Shown here: one piece after another, positions 43,351 to 55,563 of the stretch
How positions within the stretch are numbered: position 1 is the first letter of the stretch
How the letters are laid out: every line of letters starts with the position of its first letter
Source of the DNA: Crotalaria pallida
Lineage: Eukaryota > Streptophyta > Magnoliopsida > Fabales > Fabaceae
Direction: 5' to 3'
Length of the DNA stretch: 64,000 nt
Assembly: GCA_037953625.1 (NCBI GenBank)
Contig: CM075656.1
Coordinates: 69,459,001 to 69,523,000 of the forward strand
Made by a program: the position numbers and the translations under genes
The notes under the pieces: model-generated
What the model was told of the DNA's origin: nothing
Seen by the model: only the letters and a program-made list of their open reading frames with translations
The model's database searches: none

Positions 43351-43686
43351 AGGTAATAGATTATATATGAGAATGTAATCGATTATCATCATTCTGAACT
43401 GGAAGTAATCGATTATACCATAAGGTAATCTATTATCTTCACTGAAAAACAGATTTTTCAAAAACTTTGAAATCAGAGATTTTCGCAAAAGTTTTTTCCA
43501 AAGGATTTTCATAAAATGGGATCTTCTCCTGCAGTTCTTAAAATACGAAACCTTGAGTGCCTAGACATTATTGATTTACAACAGGTCCTAAGAAGCAACA
43601 CAGCAAACTAGGACATACAGTCTTAAACAAGCATATCATCATCAAAAGCTTTAATCTGTCACTTAATAAAGATTAGTCTAGTCATC
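43351..43686. other. Continuation of the GTAATCGATTA-motif repeat
   Basis: Three or more TAATC(G/T)ATTAT motifs at 43351-43440, matching those at 34100-34210. No gene is seen. Confidence 0.45.
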
Positions 43687-43694
43687 ATCAAAAC

Positions 43695-44408
43695 CAGGCC
43701 CGGCCCTGGGTAGGGGCCTTGAGGGCGACCACCCAGGGCCCAAAAATTTTAGGGACCCCTAATATTTTTAATAATATTATTATTTTTAAAAAATTATAAT
43801 TATATATTTTCTGTATTTCAATTATTAATGATTTTTAGCATAGTATTTTTTTCATTTGCTCATCACTTGACTTATAAATAAATGAACTAATAAACTTTAT
43901 TTTTATAACTAACTCCCTCACTCCCTAACCCTAAATATAACAACATTTTGAGAATTTTATTTTATCTCTATTTATAAGATCTTATATCAATTTTCAAAAA
44001 TAATTAAGTATTTTATTCCACAAACTTCCCTATTTATTCAACATTTTTTAGATTCTCAATAATTCTTATAATAAAGGTAGTTCTGGAAAAAAAATACTAT
44101 CAAATGCTCACATTTACAGTGAAATTAACTAAAATAGCCAACTTTCTTAATGGATATAAATTCAACCAAAAAGGTTTTGTATATAATGATGAAAGGAGCA
44201 ACATGAAAAAGGGTTTTTATTACCTATATTAACTTTTTTATTTTATTTCAGCTCTATTTTAATAATACCTAATTTTATTGTTGTTTTAATTGATTAAGTA
44301 TATAAATATTTCATGCTTTAATTAAATTATTTTAATAATTTTTTTTTATGAATTAGGGCCCCGAAATTTTTTTGCCCTTGGGCCCAAAATAGGTTAGAAA
44401 CGGGCCTG
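43695..44408. mobile_element. hAT-type non-autonomous element with 8-bp TSD
   Basis: The ends are CAGGCCCG and CGGGCCTG. Directly flanking are perfect 8-bp repeats ATCAAAAC (43687-43694 and 44409-44416), the hAT signature. Subterminal GGGCCC/GGGGCC-rich arms are followed by an AT-rich middle. A Stowaway-like MITE is nested inside. No transposase. Confidence 0.85.
43910..44201. mobile_element. Stowaway-like MITE nested in hAT element
   Basis: CTCCCTCACTCCCTAACCCT on the left; GATGAAAGGAGC on the right; the interior 'cttaatggatataaattcaacc' type sequence resembles other MITEs here. It post-dates the hAT element that surrounds it. Confidence 0.5.
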
Positions 44409-44517
44409 ATCAAAACATCAGTTGGTGTTGTCATCATCAAAACATCATGGGGAACACATGAACTTCAACCGTTTATATCATAAGAAAGTGACATGTGTCA
44501 TTTATGAACTAATCAAT

Positions 44518-44814
44518 ACTCCCTCCGGTCCTTATTATAGGACATATTCTAGAAGGTTTCTTTGGTCCTAATTATAAGACGTTTTATATTTTCTATGCAT
44601 CATTGATTGCTTTTTTTCTTTTTTGCCCTTATTAAATGCTTTGACTATGATGTGTTTTTTGTTGTTCATTAATGAGTGTGAATTTTCCAAGAAAAGTTGA
44701 GAGGATAATATTGTAATGTTACAATATATTCTCATAGAATTCATGAAACTAACCAACTTCCTTGGTCCGTGTGATATGGTTAAGTATGTCTTATAAATAG
44801 GACCGGAGGGAGTA
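44518..44814. mobile_element. Stowaway-like MITE
   Basis: TACTCCCTCCGGTCCTTATT and AAATAGGACCGGAGGGAGTA are near-perfect inverted ends with TA borders. Confidence 0.75.
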
Positions 44815-45745
44815 ATAAGCAAGTGACACATATCACTTCTTTTATGGTGTAGGTCTATTTATAAGTTACTTTCATAAGTTTATCAATCATTTTTTGCTTA
44901 GATTAATGTATATAAAAATATGATTTTATTAACAAGATTTGATACAGTTGGTATTTCATAGTTCTTTAAATATCAACTTCCTTATTGTTGCTCAATTGTC
45001 AATCTGAAATGAATCTTTGATATGTTGTTTCTATTGAAAAAAATGTATTGGTAAAAATAAAATACATATCGATAATATTTTGAGATTAAATAATTTTCGG
45101 CCTAAAAAATAAAAATAAGAAGGGAAGCTTCCGTTTATGATATGAAAGCAGTGTGGACCATATGCATTTGTTTACGAATCTACATCACATATTCACATGG
45201 ATGATTTTTGTTAGGTCCAATGTCAATCAACTTGGCATGGGTGAGAGTCAGAGTCAGACGAAGCTTTAGGAATTGCAACTTTGGAAGTGTTCGGCTAATG
45301 TGTGGTCTCCTATGTTGAGTTTACGTCTAGGAATTCTATAGATTCACAGCATCATTCATCACGTAAGAGTATTATTATCAAGGTATAACAAGCCCTGCAA
45401 ACCTTTCCATTCAAAATGACTTTTTTTCATGTGTGCTCGTAAACAAGCCAAACATTTATAACAAGCCCTGCAAAATTATATTCTGTACAGAATACAAGCT
45501 AATTCACTTATTCAAATATGCCAACAAGCCTCAACTTTAAACATAGAAGTATAGAAAGTACTTGGCTTTCATGAATAACTGTATGCACAACACAGACCTA
45601 AAAAAAATGCTAACAAAGGGCAAAACGGGGACCTAATAATACCTAGCTAGACCAGTGTTTATATATATTCCTAAAAAGTTGATGCAGTGGTGAAGAAATG
45701 CAAGGAGCATCCTTTCATGGTATTAAGTTGGTGGGGAAGTTTGTA
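44815..45745. other. Intergenic, 3' flank of FtsZ2
   Basis: No gene beyond the presumed FtsZ2 3' UTR near 45400-45745. Confidence 0.45.
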
Positions 45746-48700
45746 TTAAGCTCTCGGATAGCGTGAACGCCCTTTCTTCTTTAAGAATTCAGGGATCTCT
45801 ACAAAACTGCCATCGGTGAAAGACGAAGAACGCCGATTGATACCGATGGGATCTCCCTGTGTGAGCTGGCCCGCCTGCATTTTGAACAAAAAACAGAATT
45901 ATGGGTATTGCATCATGCCATCGCATAGGAAAAGAGAAGGGTGGGGTTGGGTTAAGCAATACCTGGGTAGGCCTCGCTTCATTTTCCTCCTGACGCTTGA
46001 ATCCAGTAGCAATTAATGTTATGCTTACCTATATTAAACAAATATAATATTGTTCACCATGTTGATCATAATATATATTCACATAATTAAACTAAGAAAC
46101 AGTAGTTTAATAAAGAGCAATCTACCCTAAATGGCAGCAGCATAAAAGAAACACAAAGTTAAACTTACTTGGCCACTTAGTGATGGATCTATTACTGCTC
46201 CAAATATTAAATTAGCAGTGGGGTCAACAAGGTCATATATAACCTCTGCTGCAGCATTTACCTGTAAATGATTAAATTAAAAGCCATAGCATATGAAAGG
46301 ACCAACATACATAAAGAGCATGGTGAATTTAATAGATATCAGACCAGGAAGCAGGTATCTATTTAGATTTCAGAACTACTCGAAGGCTGATTCATTTTAT
46401 TTCTTTGGTCACAGCAAGAATGCCAAAGTATGCCTCAAACATTTTTCAAATCACTCATCAGAAAAGCAAGTCAAAGAACTGGACAGAGGTGGATATCATT
46501 TTACAAATATTTTTATAAACCATTTTTCATGCTAACCAAAATATCATGTTCAAGGAAAACTGATACAAATTGCAATCATCTCAATCATGTAAGAAAATAT
46601 CCAATGGAATATGGCACATGTCAGTAACGGGAAAGAAATCCTGACTTCATTCAAGTAAATGTTGCCCCAAGCAACTTGCCCTAGTCCTAAGATGATCCAA
46701 ATTCCAAGGGAAAAGTTGAAAAAGAAAGGTTTTTGTATTGTGAAAAAAAAAACGAAAGAAAGGAGAAACATAATGGCACATATGAAGCAAACATAAAATT
46801 GTAAGAGCCATAGGGATAGCTAGCTACCTCAAACAAGGTCAGATCACTTCCACCAGTTATGTTCCACACAATTCCAGTAGCCCTCTCTATACCAATATCT
46901 AGTAAAGGTGACTGAATGGCATTTAATGCAGCATCTCTTGCCCTTGTTTTCCCTTGAACACAGAAAACAACATAAATTTCAATAATATAGGGGATTTATG
47001 GATGAGAATATGCTCATCAATTATCAGCCCAGCCCCCACCCCCGAAAAAAAAAAAAAAAGGTGTGACAATCAAATGATAATTTATAATTTAAAAATTAAA
47101 AATATAACAGAAAATGATGCACAGAGGTATAATTTTATTGATGAGGACCATTAAAGTGTCACCATCGATGTGTGAGCTCCAGAATTTTAAGGTACGACAG
47201 TTAATTTTGCAACCCTCAAACTGCTTTATTTGGATGTGTTATGTAAGAAAATATTTACAAGGCAATGCCAACTATGCCTCTAAAACCACTTTGGTTGTAA
47301 ATATTTCCTTTATAGACATGGAGTCCTTGTAGTAAGCTGGTATGTACAACTGTCCTACATAAATAGTTTGAGCATCTCGTTACTCCTCTACACATGCCAC
47401 ATCCTCCAATTGTACAATTTTCAGTAAGCAAAGCAGAGGATTCAGAGTAATTATTTGAGTGAAATAGAAGATCACTCAGGAGCTGCAGTGCAGCCCCTTC
47501 CATACATACCAGTTGCAGTTCCAATCCCCATAAGTGAAGAACCTGCATTGGCCATTATAGCTCGAACATCAGCAAAGTCTACATTCACCAATCCTGGTAT
47601 CTGAAATCAATTGAAACAGTTATTAATGAGAGTTAAAAATTATACAGACATACAATGTAAGGTATAAACCAAAGAAGCATGGACACAGAATTTTGTTGCA
47701 ATGTTTTATCTTTATGCATTCAAAACCTAAAAAATTATATGAATTCAAACAAATGAATAATGCTAACTCAAAATTCTGAACCAACATACCACACATTGTT
47801 ACACCCACAAGAGTGGTGGGTAAGGACACGTGGACAACTGACTAAAAAATAAAGACAGAACACAGTTTAGGTTCCCTTTTCCTTTTGTTCCTTTACAATC
47901 AAAATTTGATATGGGGAAAAGAACAAAGCAACAACAAGGAGGTATTTGTTCATATTCAAAGATCGTTAAGAATTCCATTACCGTAATAATATCAGATATG
48001 CCGCGAACACCTTGTCGAAGAATATCATCAGCCAGATTGAATGCCTCAGTTACAGGAGTAGATTGAGAAACTGCGGTCAGCAGCTTGTCATTTGGAATAA
48101 CTATCAGCGTATCAACATTATCTCTTAAGGCTGCAATTCCTTCTTGTGCTTGAACTGCCCTCCTTCGTCCTTCAAATGAGAAAGGGGTTGTGACAATACC
48201 AACAGTTAGTATACCCATTGACTTTGCGACACCAGCGATAATTGGGGCTCCACCTGTGCCAGTTCCTCCACCCATTCCAGCCTGCACAAATGAATTTTAA
48301 TTTTCAACATTATCAAATATACCAATAATGAATTATTTAGCCGAACTGCAAGCATCACCAATCTCAAAAAATAAAAATATTTGAAGATTTCGAAGATCAA
48401 CAACTACAGGTTCCATAAATAGAAGACCAATAGAAGCTCCAGTTAGATCTTTAGATGAGTTGATCAAATGAATAAAGCCAGATAAATGGAGATAGAAGAC
48501 CAAAAAAAATTTTAGGTGAAACCATTATCACTTTCAGATATGATATCTTCGTGAAAATGAAATGACTTTTATAAAAATGACACAAGTTTACATCGCTTAC
48601 ATATACATGGCAAAGTAGCAAACAGCTATAATAATACCAGAGAAGATGCTGTTTATTGTAGGCAGTCTTATCAGTTTTGACACATTTCTAGTTCTCCTTA

Positions 48701-49843
48701 TAAGTAAATGTCAGTTTTCGTTTTATTTAAGCGTGGAGTGAGATATTACCTGATATTATTCATGCTTTGTTTTGGTAGCACAGGCATCCATTTCATCCCC
48801 TACTAATGCTCCCCCCCAATTAAAAAGAACCAAGTCACCAATGGTCCAACATTATTTAAGAGCATACGTTGAAAATGCATGTGATTAAAAGCCATGATAA
48901 TGTGATATACTGAAGTGAGGTGGTCCCTTGGTAACCCTCTTTGTACTTAGTAGAATATCGTGGCCTATTCCTCCTTGCACTATTAATTATCATATCATTT
49001 CTTTTTCTATCAAAGCATATATTATCGTATCCTAATTTCAGCTATGGTTTTATAATCATATACTTCAGTATCATAATAGAGCATATAAATCATGTCTACT
49101 GGTGTAATGTTGAGCAAAGTACTGAAAAGAAAATTCATAATCCAAAACTGTAATGCACTTTGCAGAAGCTATAACTGAAGAAAAATGTTTGAACCTACCG
49201 TTACAAAGACCATATCAGCTCCATAAACAGCCTCTTCAATTGACTCTTTGCTTTCTTTGGCAGCATTCATGCCAATCTCCGGGTTACCACCAGCGCCAAG
49301 ACCTCGAGTAAGCTCTTGACCAATTTGCAAACGGTTATCCGGAAATACAGGCGACATTCTCATGGCCTGAACATCGGTGTTAACAATCCAAAACTCTACA
49401 CCATTCATCGAGCTCTCAATCATGCGATTGACTGCGTTCGACCCACCACCACCAACACCAATGACTTTGATCTTAGCCTCATTGTAATTACTTGAACTAG
49501 AGGTGGGTTCCAAGCTCTCGGCAACATTTCCACCCGAGACATCCTTTCTCGGGCTGTTCACTCCACTGCTGCCTTCTCCTCTAAGCATCGACACCTCGGG
49601 ATGCAGATTTAGAAAAGGGTCTTTACTGTGATAGACGCTGTGGGAATTGGCCGAGCACTTAACTTGAAACAAACCCGATTTTCGGTTCACACCCGAAAAC
49701 CCATGCTTGTTTTCATACAATTTCACGAAACACGATCTCCCACTGTGATTCTCAGCCACTGTTCTTCCTCCGGGAACAGCCAGCACCCCCGCTGAATTTC
49801 GAGCATTCGAAGGCGCAAAACTTGTTGACATACAAGTGGTCAT
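45746..49843 (-). CDS. FTSZ2: Chloroplast division protein FtsZ2
   Basis: Tubulin-like GTPase that co-assembles with FtsZ1 into the stromal Z ring of dividing plastids. Seven exons, complement(49199..49843, 47982..48281, 47510..47600, 46828..46952, 46169..46261, 45963..46028, 45746..45874), 482 aa, as expected. The start is the ATG at 49843 (MTTCMSTSF); the frame further upstream has only a TTG. Residues 1 to about 60 are Ser-rich with few acidic residues, a transit peptide. The GTP-binding core begins at IKVIGVGGGGSNAVNRM (about 126-141); the tubulin signature GGGTGTG is at 219-225; NLADDILRQGVRGISDIIT follows. The C-terminus VEIPEFLKKKGRSRYPRA is the FtsZ2-specific tail that binds ARC6, which separates it from FtsZ1. 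All junctions are GT-AG and phase-consistent. No lesion is seen. Confidence 0.95.
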
Positions 49844-50712
49844 TTTTATGGTACCCAAACAGTTCAATAGACGGGGAAAATTAAATTAAACTAAAAAAAA
49901 TAAATTTCAGAAGCCCAAAAGTTTGAAACTTGCAACTTGCCCACAATTCTTTGTCCCAATACCTGTTCATGGGAACAAAAATCAAACAAAAATTAAACCC
50001 AAAATAAAATAAAATATTAGGTCTAAAACCAAATAATTAGGGAACTACAACACTATAATACACTACACTACACTACACCAAGGTGTTAATGCTAGAGGGT
50101 ACTAGACTATGTCTATAATAAAAGAAAATGAAATCAAATAATGGGATAATTGGTACATAATAATAACAAAGCCAAATAAAATTTAAAAAAAAAAATCAAA
50201 AGAAATGGACTAGTGAAAGCAGCTAAGTTGAAAAGGTAAGTAAACAAAAGCATAACATTAACATTATAGTGATAATTAAGGGGTGAGAGGAGGAGAGAGA
50301 GACCTGAGAAAGTAGAGAGGGAAATGGTGAGGGGCATTGGATTGGATTGAGTGGTGAAAGGAGGACGGTGGAAAGGGAAAGAAGGGGGTGGTGTTGTTAT
50401 TCGGAATAATAATAATAATAATAAAAATAAAAAAGTGACTTAATTTTGTTTTGTTTTTGGGTCTTAGCTTAGCTGTCTGTGTTGTAGTTGTTGATGATAA
50501 CGAGATGAAAATGGTCCGCAGCCTTGATGCTATATGCTGCTAAGTGCTAAGGCATTGAAAGTTGAAACACACAACACAATACAATAGTGTACAATAATAT
50601 GCAATACATCTAAACCTCCCAATTGTCTGCCAGAAAAGGGTTTTACAACCATTTCTTCTACACCGTATGCCTACCAAAATACTCCCTTGTGTTTTGTCAC
50701 TTTGGTTTTATT
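49844..50712. other. FtsZ2 upstream region
   Basis: Leader and promoter sequence. An ATG at 49970 (minus) opens a short upstream frame of fewer than 30 codons if that part is transcribed. Contains an (AAT)n tract near 50407-50424 and GA-rich runs near 50287-50310. No other gene. Confidence 0.4.
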
Positions 50713-51343
50713 GGCTTATTAAGTTTTTGTCCGTGAAAGTTGACCACGTTTTGGTTTTAATCCCTATCTTTTTATTTGATCGTCTTAATCCTTAAAAGTT
50801 TAATTTTTTTTGGTTTTGGTCCCTACCGTTAGGGATTCACCGTTAATTGATGACGTGACTAACGGAGTGTCACGTCAATCCACCGTTAATTAGTCAGCCA
50901 AGTGAGCCGGAGTGTCATGTAAGTGTGGCGAGTTTTGATTGCCTTGCTAGGTTATCCATGTTATATTGTTGTGTAGATACATGGCATGCTATGTAGCAAT
51001 CTGTTAACCGTGTCAACAATTAATGGTATTTTATCAACAATGGAAGGGACTAAAACAATTTTTTTTAAAACTTTTAAAGACCTTGACCGGTCAAATAAAA
51101 AGATAGGGACTAAAACCAAAATTCCGTCAACTTTCAGATACCTTTACTTTAAACAAAATGACACATGGCATGCTGACGTGACACTCCGTTAGCCACGTCA
51201 TCAATTAACGCTGGATCCCTAACAGCAGGAACCAAAACAAAAAAAAAAATTAAACTTTTAAGGATCAAGACCGATCAAATAAAAAGATAAGGACTAAAAC
51301 CAAAAATCGGTCAACTTTCAGGGACCAAAAACTTAAATAAGCC
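50713..51343. mobile_element. Fold-back element
   Basis: Left GGCTTATTAAGTTTTTGTCC mirrors right GGACCAAAAACTTAAATAAGCC. Arms of about 200 bp include mirrored TTGACC, ATCTTTTTATTTGATC and TGACGTG...CCGTTA blocks. Like the 8790-10223 element it carries TGACGTG/CACGTCA cores within the arms. Non-coding. Confidence 0.65.
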
Positions 51344-51514
51344 GGTTTTATTTATATGTTTTTATTTTTTTAAATTATTTATAATAAATTTATTAATATT
51401 TTATTTATGAAATATTTTTTTTATTTTTTTAAAAAGCATTTATTATTTTTTAAACTTATTTATCATTTACTCATTTTTTTGGTTTGCACTCTGATATCCG
51501 GCTCACTTGGCACA

Positions 51515-51650
51515 CTAATCCAGTTTGAGGGGTGGTCCCGGGGTTAAGGTTTTATTCCTCTACCAACCTTGTTACGAGGGATCAAATCGTGGTTCGCCCT
51601 ACCAAGTGCAGCTCCGACACCACTGCATCAACAGCTCGTTGGTAAAATCA
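51515..51650 (+). repeat. Possible SINE-like fragment
   Basis: A GC-richer island (GGTGGTCCCGGGGTTAAGG ... GTGGTTCGCCC ... CACCACTGCATC) in AT-rich surroundings, with no coding content; it may be a SINE body lacking clear pol III boxes. Confidence 0.3.
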
Positions 51651-52182
51651 CATATTATATTTATCATTTACTCATTAATGTAACACAATAGATTTATGAA
51701 TTTTCCATCCAAATTAATAAGGTAAAATTGCTATATTAAATACCTTTTAAAATTTCAAGAAATTTATCTAACTTTATTTGATCTTTAAAATATACTAGCA
51801 GTTTAATATGATTTATAATAAAAATTAGAGAGACTATCATTTTTAGCATTTTTAACATGTTCCAAATTATTTATCGTTTTTAGGAAATTAAGAATGCATT
51901 GATTATTTTTTTCTTTTACAACTTCATTCTTGTCTTTACCATTCTCATGTATAAATAATACTATAGTGAATTAACCTTATTATTCTTTTGCAATTCAAAA
52001 CATGTAATGATATATATTAATCCATGAGCAAAATCTTAAACGAAACGGAGCGAGTAACAAATAAAAAATGTTGTTTAAATCGAGTGATAATGTACTTAAT
52101 GGAAAGAATAATATTTTACTGTATGTTTTTAATACAGATTTATGTTTTAATGATAATGATTGTTTATCCGGTGCATTTAAGT

Positions 52183-52592
52183 AGTATTGGCAAAACGAGC
52201 GGGCTGGTGGACATGACCCGCGCTCACACTTGGCCTGCAAAAAATGCAGGCGGGCAATATTTAGGGTCAAAAAATTAGGCCTTGCCCACCCTAAGTGCGG
52301 GCGGGCGCGCGGACGGCCCGTGTTATGTAAAAAAAAATTTAATTCATATTTCCTTCCTTTGTTTTAGTACAAATTAAAAAAAAAAAATTGCGGACAGGTG
52401 CCAAATGTGTGTGACACTAACGTGGTTTTCTTATTTTTTTTTTAATTTCAAGCCCGCGGGCCGCCCACACCTGCCGCAAAAAATAAACGAACGGGGCTGG
52501 CGGGCATGATTTAATTTTTTTTGCCAAAACTTATGCCCTGCCAGCAAAAAATTGCGGCAGGGGCGGGAGCCAAGGCCCTAATTGGCAATGCT
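52183..52592. mobile_element. hAT-like non-autonomous element
   Basis: Left TAGTATTGGCAAAACGAGCG and right complement TAGCATTGCCAATTAGGGCC form inverted ends. Subterminal repeats GCGGGC/GCCCGC are dense, as in hAT elements. Non-coding. Confidence 0.55.
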
Positions 52593-52830
52593 ACATGTAA
52601 GCATATATCGTTTTGCCATTCTTAACTTTGAATATCGTCTAGTTTTTTTTTAAAAAATTATTTCAAATTATTTGTCGTTTTAATTAAATAATAATACATT
52701 AATAATTTTTTTTCAATTTTTTTTAAAGGGATTCCAAATTTATTCTTGTCTTTTATTTTCTCAAATATATGAAATATATGATAACTAATGAGTACTATTA
52801 TTAGAGATATTACTATAATAAATTACCTTA

Positions 52831-53109
52831 TACTCCCCCTGTCTTTAAATATAAGTATTAGTTAGTGGGTTTCTCTATTGTCTCTAAATATAAGCACCTA
52901 TTTCAATTTTTGATAACATTAATTTCTTCTTTTTCACAAATACTTCTATTTAGTCAACACTTTTTAGAGTCCACATGATAATTATAGGGGTAATTTTGAA
53001 AAAGTATATAAAATATTACCATTTCCAATACCACTAACAATATTAACTAACTTTCTTAATTCACGTAAAAGTCAACTCGAAGCGCGTATATTTAGAAACG
53101 GAAGAAATA
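52831..53109. mobile_element. Stowaway-like MITE
   Basis: TACTCCCCCTGTCTTTAAAT start; TTTAGAAACGGAAGAAATA end. Close relative of 94-369. Confidence 0.6.
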
Positions 53110-53555
53110 TTATTTTGAAATTTGAAGCATTTAATGAATTTATTAATCTTTATACAAAATCTTAAATGATAGTTAAAGTGCAACCGAGGGTCAACACTCA
53201 ACAACCGTAACCGTTGGCTCGAGTATGAGGTTGTGAGAGATCGCGATTGTGCTGCATGAATACGGGTATGGTACCGGTATCCGGTATGGATACGAGGTAT
53301 GACATTTAAAAAAATAAAAAATTAAGGTACGGGTACGGGTACGTTCTTATATATATATTTATTTTATTCATATAATTATATATAAATTTAAAAAATAGAA
53401 AATTGCAAAAATAAAAATACAATCAACAAGTTGAAATTCATAGAAGTTAATAATTTCCTACAACAGTGACCACATGATACTGAAGTTAATCCTTTATAAT
53501 CCTTGGATTTATGACTAATGAACATAATTTCCAATAATGGCCTATTCAATTTTAC

Positions 53556-53745
53556 CAGTGGAGGCTGACACAAGTGGAAGGGGCTTGTGTCCCTTAAGCA
53601 TGTGGTCGCGGGTTCGAGTTGTACCCGAGGCACATGTGAATGGAGCAAGCCTTACTGGGAGCATCGCCCCCGAAAGGGTCCGACCGTGGTGCGAGGGATT
53701 AGCCACCCAGTTGCGCGGATGGATACCCTGGTTCATCCAAAAAAA
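53556..53745 (+). mobile_element. tRNA-derived SINE
   Basis: Head GTGGAGGCTGACACAAGTGG, then a B-box-like GCGGGTTCGAGTTG. The body includes GGGAGCATCGCCCCCGAAAG and GGTGCGAGGGATTAG, and it ends CTGGTTCATCC plus poly-A. The head matches the fragment at 3339-3415. No clear target duplication is seen. Confidence 0.65.
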
Positions 53746-55563
53746 AAAGAAACTCGTGTTGTGTTCATGAAAATTTTAGAGACTTTTTCTAAAACATGTT
53801 CTTTAAATTCAAAAAAAGGGTCCTTCCTAATTTATTGATTAAATTTTAGATATGTTGTGAACTTATTGAAATTGTAAATTCATATTATTATGTGATCGAT
53901 TTGCAATATGAGTGTAGTTTTTATCATATCAAGCATGATGAATTTTCTTAAGTTTGAGAATGCCAAGCATGATATATTGATTTTACAACCTGAACCATGT
54001 AATTATGATGCTTGTAATTAAACTATTAGTTATGTCTGAAAAAATTGTATTTTATATTTACTTATTCAAAACAAGTGAGAGAAATAAAAAGTTTCGACTT
54101 ATATCATGCTGATAATAGAAAGTGAGAAATGAAAAAAAATTATTATTAAGTTCTCGAATATTATTGTATTTCATAATACAAGTAAAAGTAATTATATTTT
54201 ATAATTTAAGTTTTCTAACAAAATTAATGCAATATTAGTATTATTTTTTGCATGTTGATCAACATTTTAATTATACATTTCTCATAATTGTGTTAGTTTT
54301 AGAATTGATCCTTAAAACAATACGTACATAGCAAAAACCATTTAATAATTGCACAAATTTCAGAACACTTATAATCATCAATTTAATGATAATGTTTTTA
54401 TTTTTTATTTTATTAATTAGTCATGTCTATTAATTTGCATTTTTAATTCTTTATTTTTGCCTTTAGCCATTGACATGCATGTTAAAATTTAATGACAATT
54501 AATCCAAAAAATTGATCAAGCTTACTAAATGATAACAAAAAGTAAAAAAGCAGTACATTACTAATCCCGAATTCACGATAAAAGTACCACATAATAAATG
54601 CGGATCGACAAAATATCAAAATGATCTCTGTAAATATTGATTTTTTTGAGATTGATCCCTTAAAAAAATTGGTTTTGATTCCTGCATTTACAAAATGTTT
54701 TGGTTTTGATCTCTCTTGTTAAATTTTAGTCCTCATGATTATGTTGGTGATTTGTTTTGGTCACTTTATTATTAAGTTTCGTAGGTTTTGGTTCGTCTAC
54801 TATTATGATTTTTGAATTGGTTCTTTTACGTAAAGAAGGAAATTGTCTTTTTACCCTTGAGAATTAATGCAACAAGGGATTGCTAACATGAGTATCCTCT
54901 TATTTTAGAAAGATCATGTTAGCAATGTGTACCAAATATTTTAAACAAAAAATCCCTTTTCAGCTTTTAGTAAATAAAATTTTAAACAAGGTTATTTTAG
55001 TAAAATGATTATTATCTTAATTAAAAATTTAAAAATTAAAATTTGTCTCCACCCCCAAACCCCCAAATCCCAATCAGATATAAAAATTTACCAATTTCTA
55101 AATCAAATACTCTCTCCCAACCCTATACAACCTTCAACAGCCACCGCCCCCTATCACCGCCCACCTCCGTCAACCATCGCCCCTCCCGTCCCCGCCGCTA
55201 GCTTTCGCGTCTCACCCTTCACCGCCGTCCACCACGCTGTTCGCGTTCGTCCCTCGCTGTTCGCGTTCGCGTTCGTCGCTCGCCTTCCACCACCACCGTT
55301 CGCATCTCCCTCATTGTCGTTCGTCCTTCCCTTTCATTGCCGCCGCGACGCCTTTGAATCTCCTCCCACCCTTATCACTACCTCTGTTCATGCCTCTGTT
55401 TATGCGTTCGAACCTATGGAACTCATGCCTCAAGAAGAAGCAAATGCAAAGAGGCATTAGATTATTTTGTATAAAATGAGGAGAAAATATGTAAAAATAT
55501 TAATAAACAATCATACACAATTGATGCTACACAAAATTGCTTGTAAGGAAGTAAGAGATATAC

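Noticed and set aside
45816..46016. Plus-strand frame over the FtsZ2 C-terminal exons
   Set aside because: Shadow of minus-strand exons 6 and 7.
49865..49867. Upstream start giving MNCLGTIK extension of FtsZ2
   Set aside because: The codon is TTG, not ATG; the first ATG at 49843 gives the expected transit-peptide start.
49880..49970. Upstream open frame in the FtsZ2 leader
   Set aside because: Short ATG frame exists, but the transcript start and any leader intron are unknown, so translation cannot be argued.
55005..55460. Pro/Ala/Ser-rich 151-codon frame
   Set aside because: Falls in a fold-back arm and its mirror copy at 59260-59500; composition follows the GC-rich arm, no family recognised.
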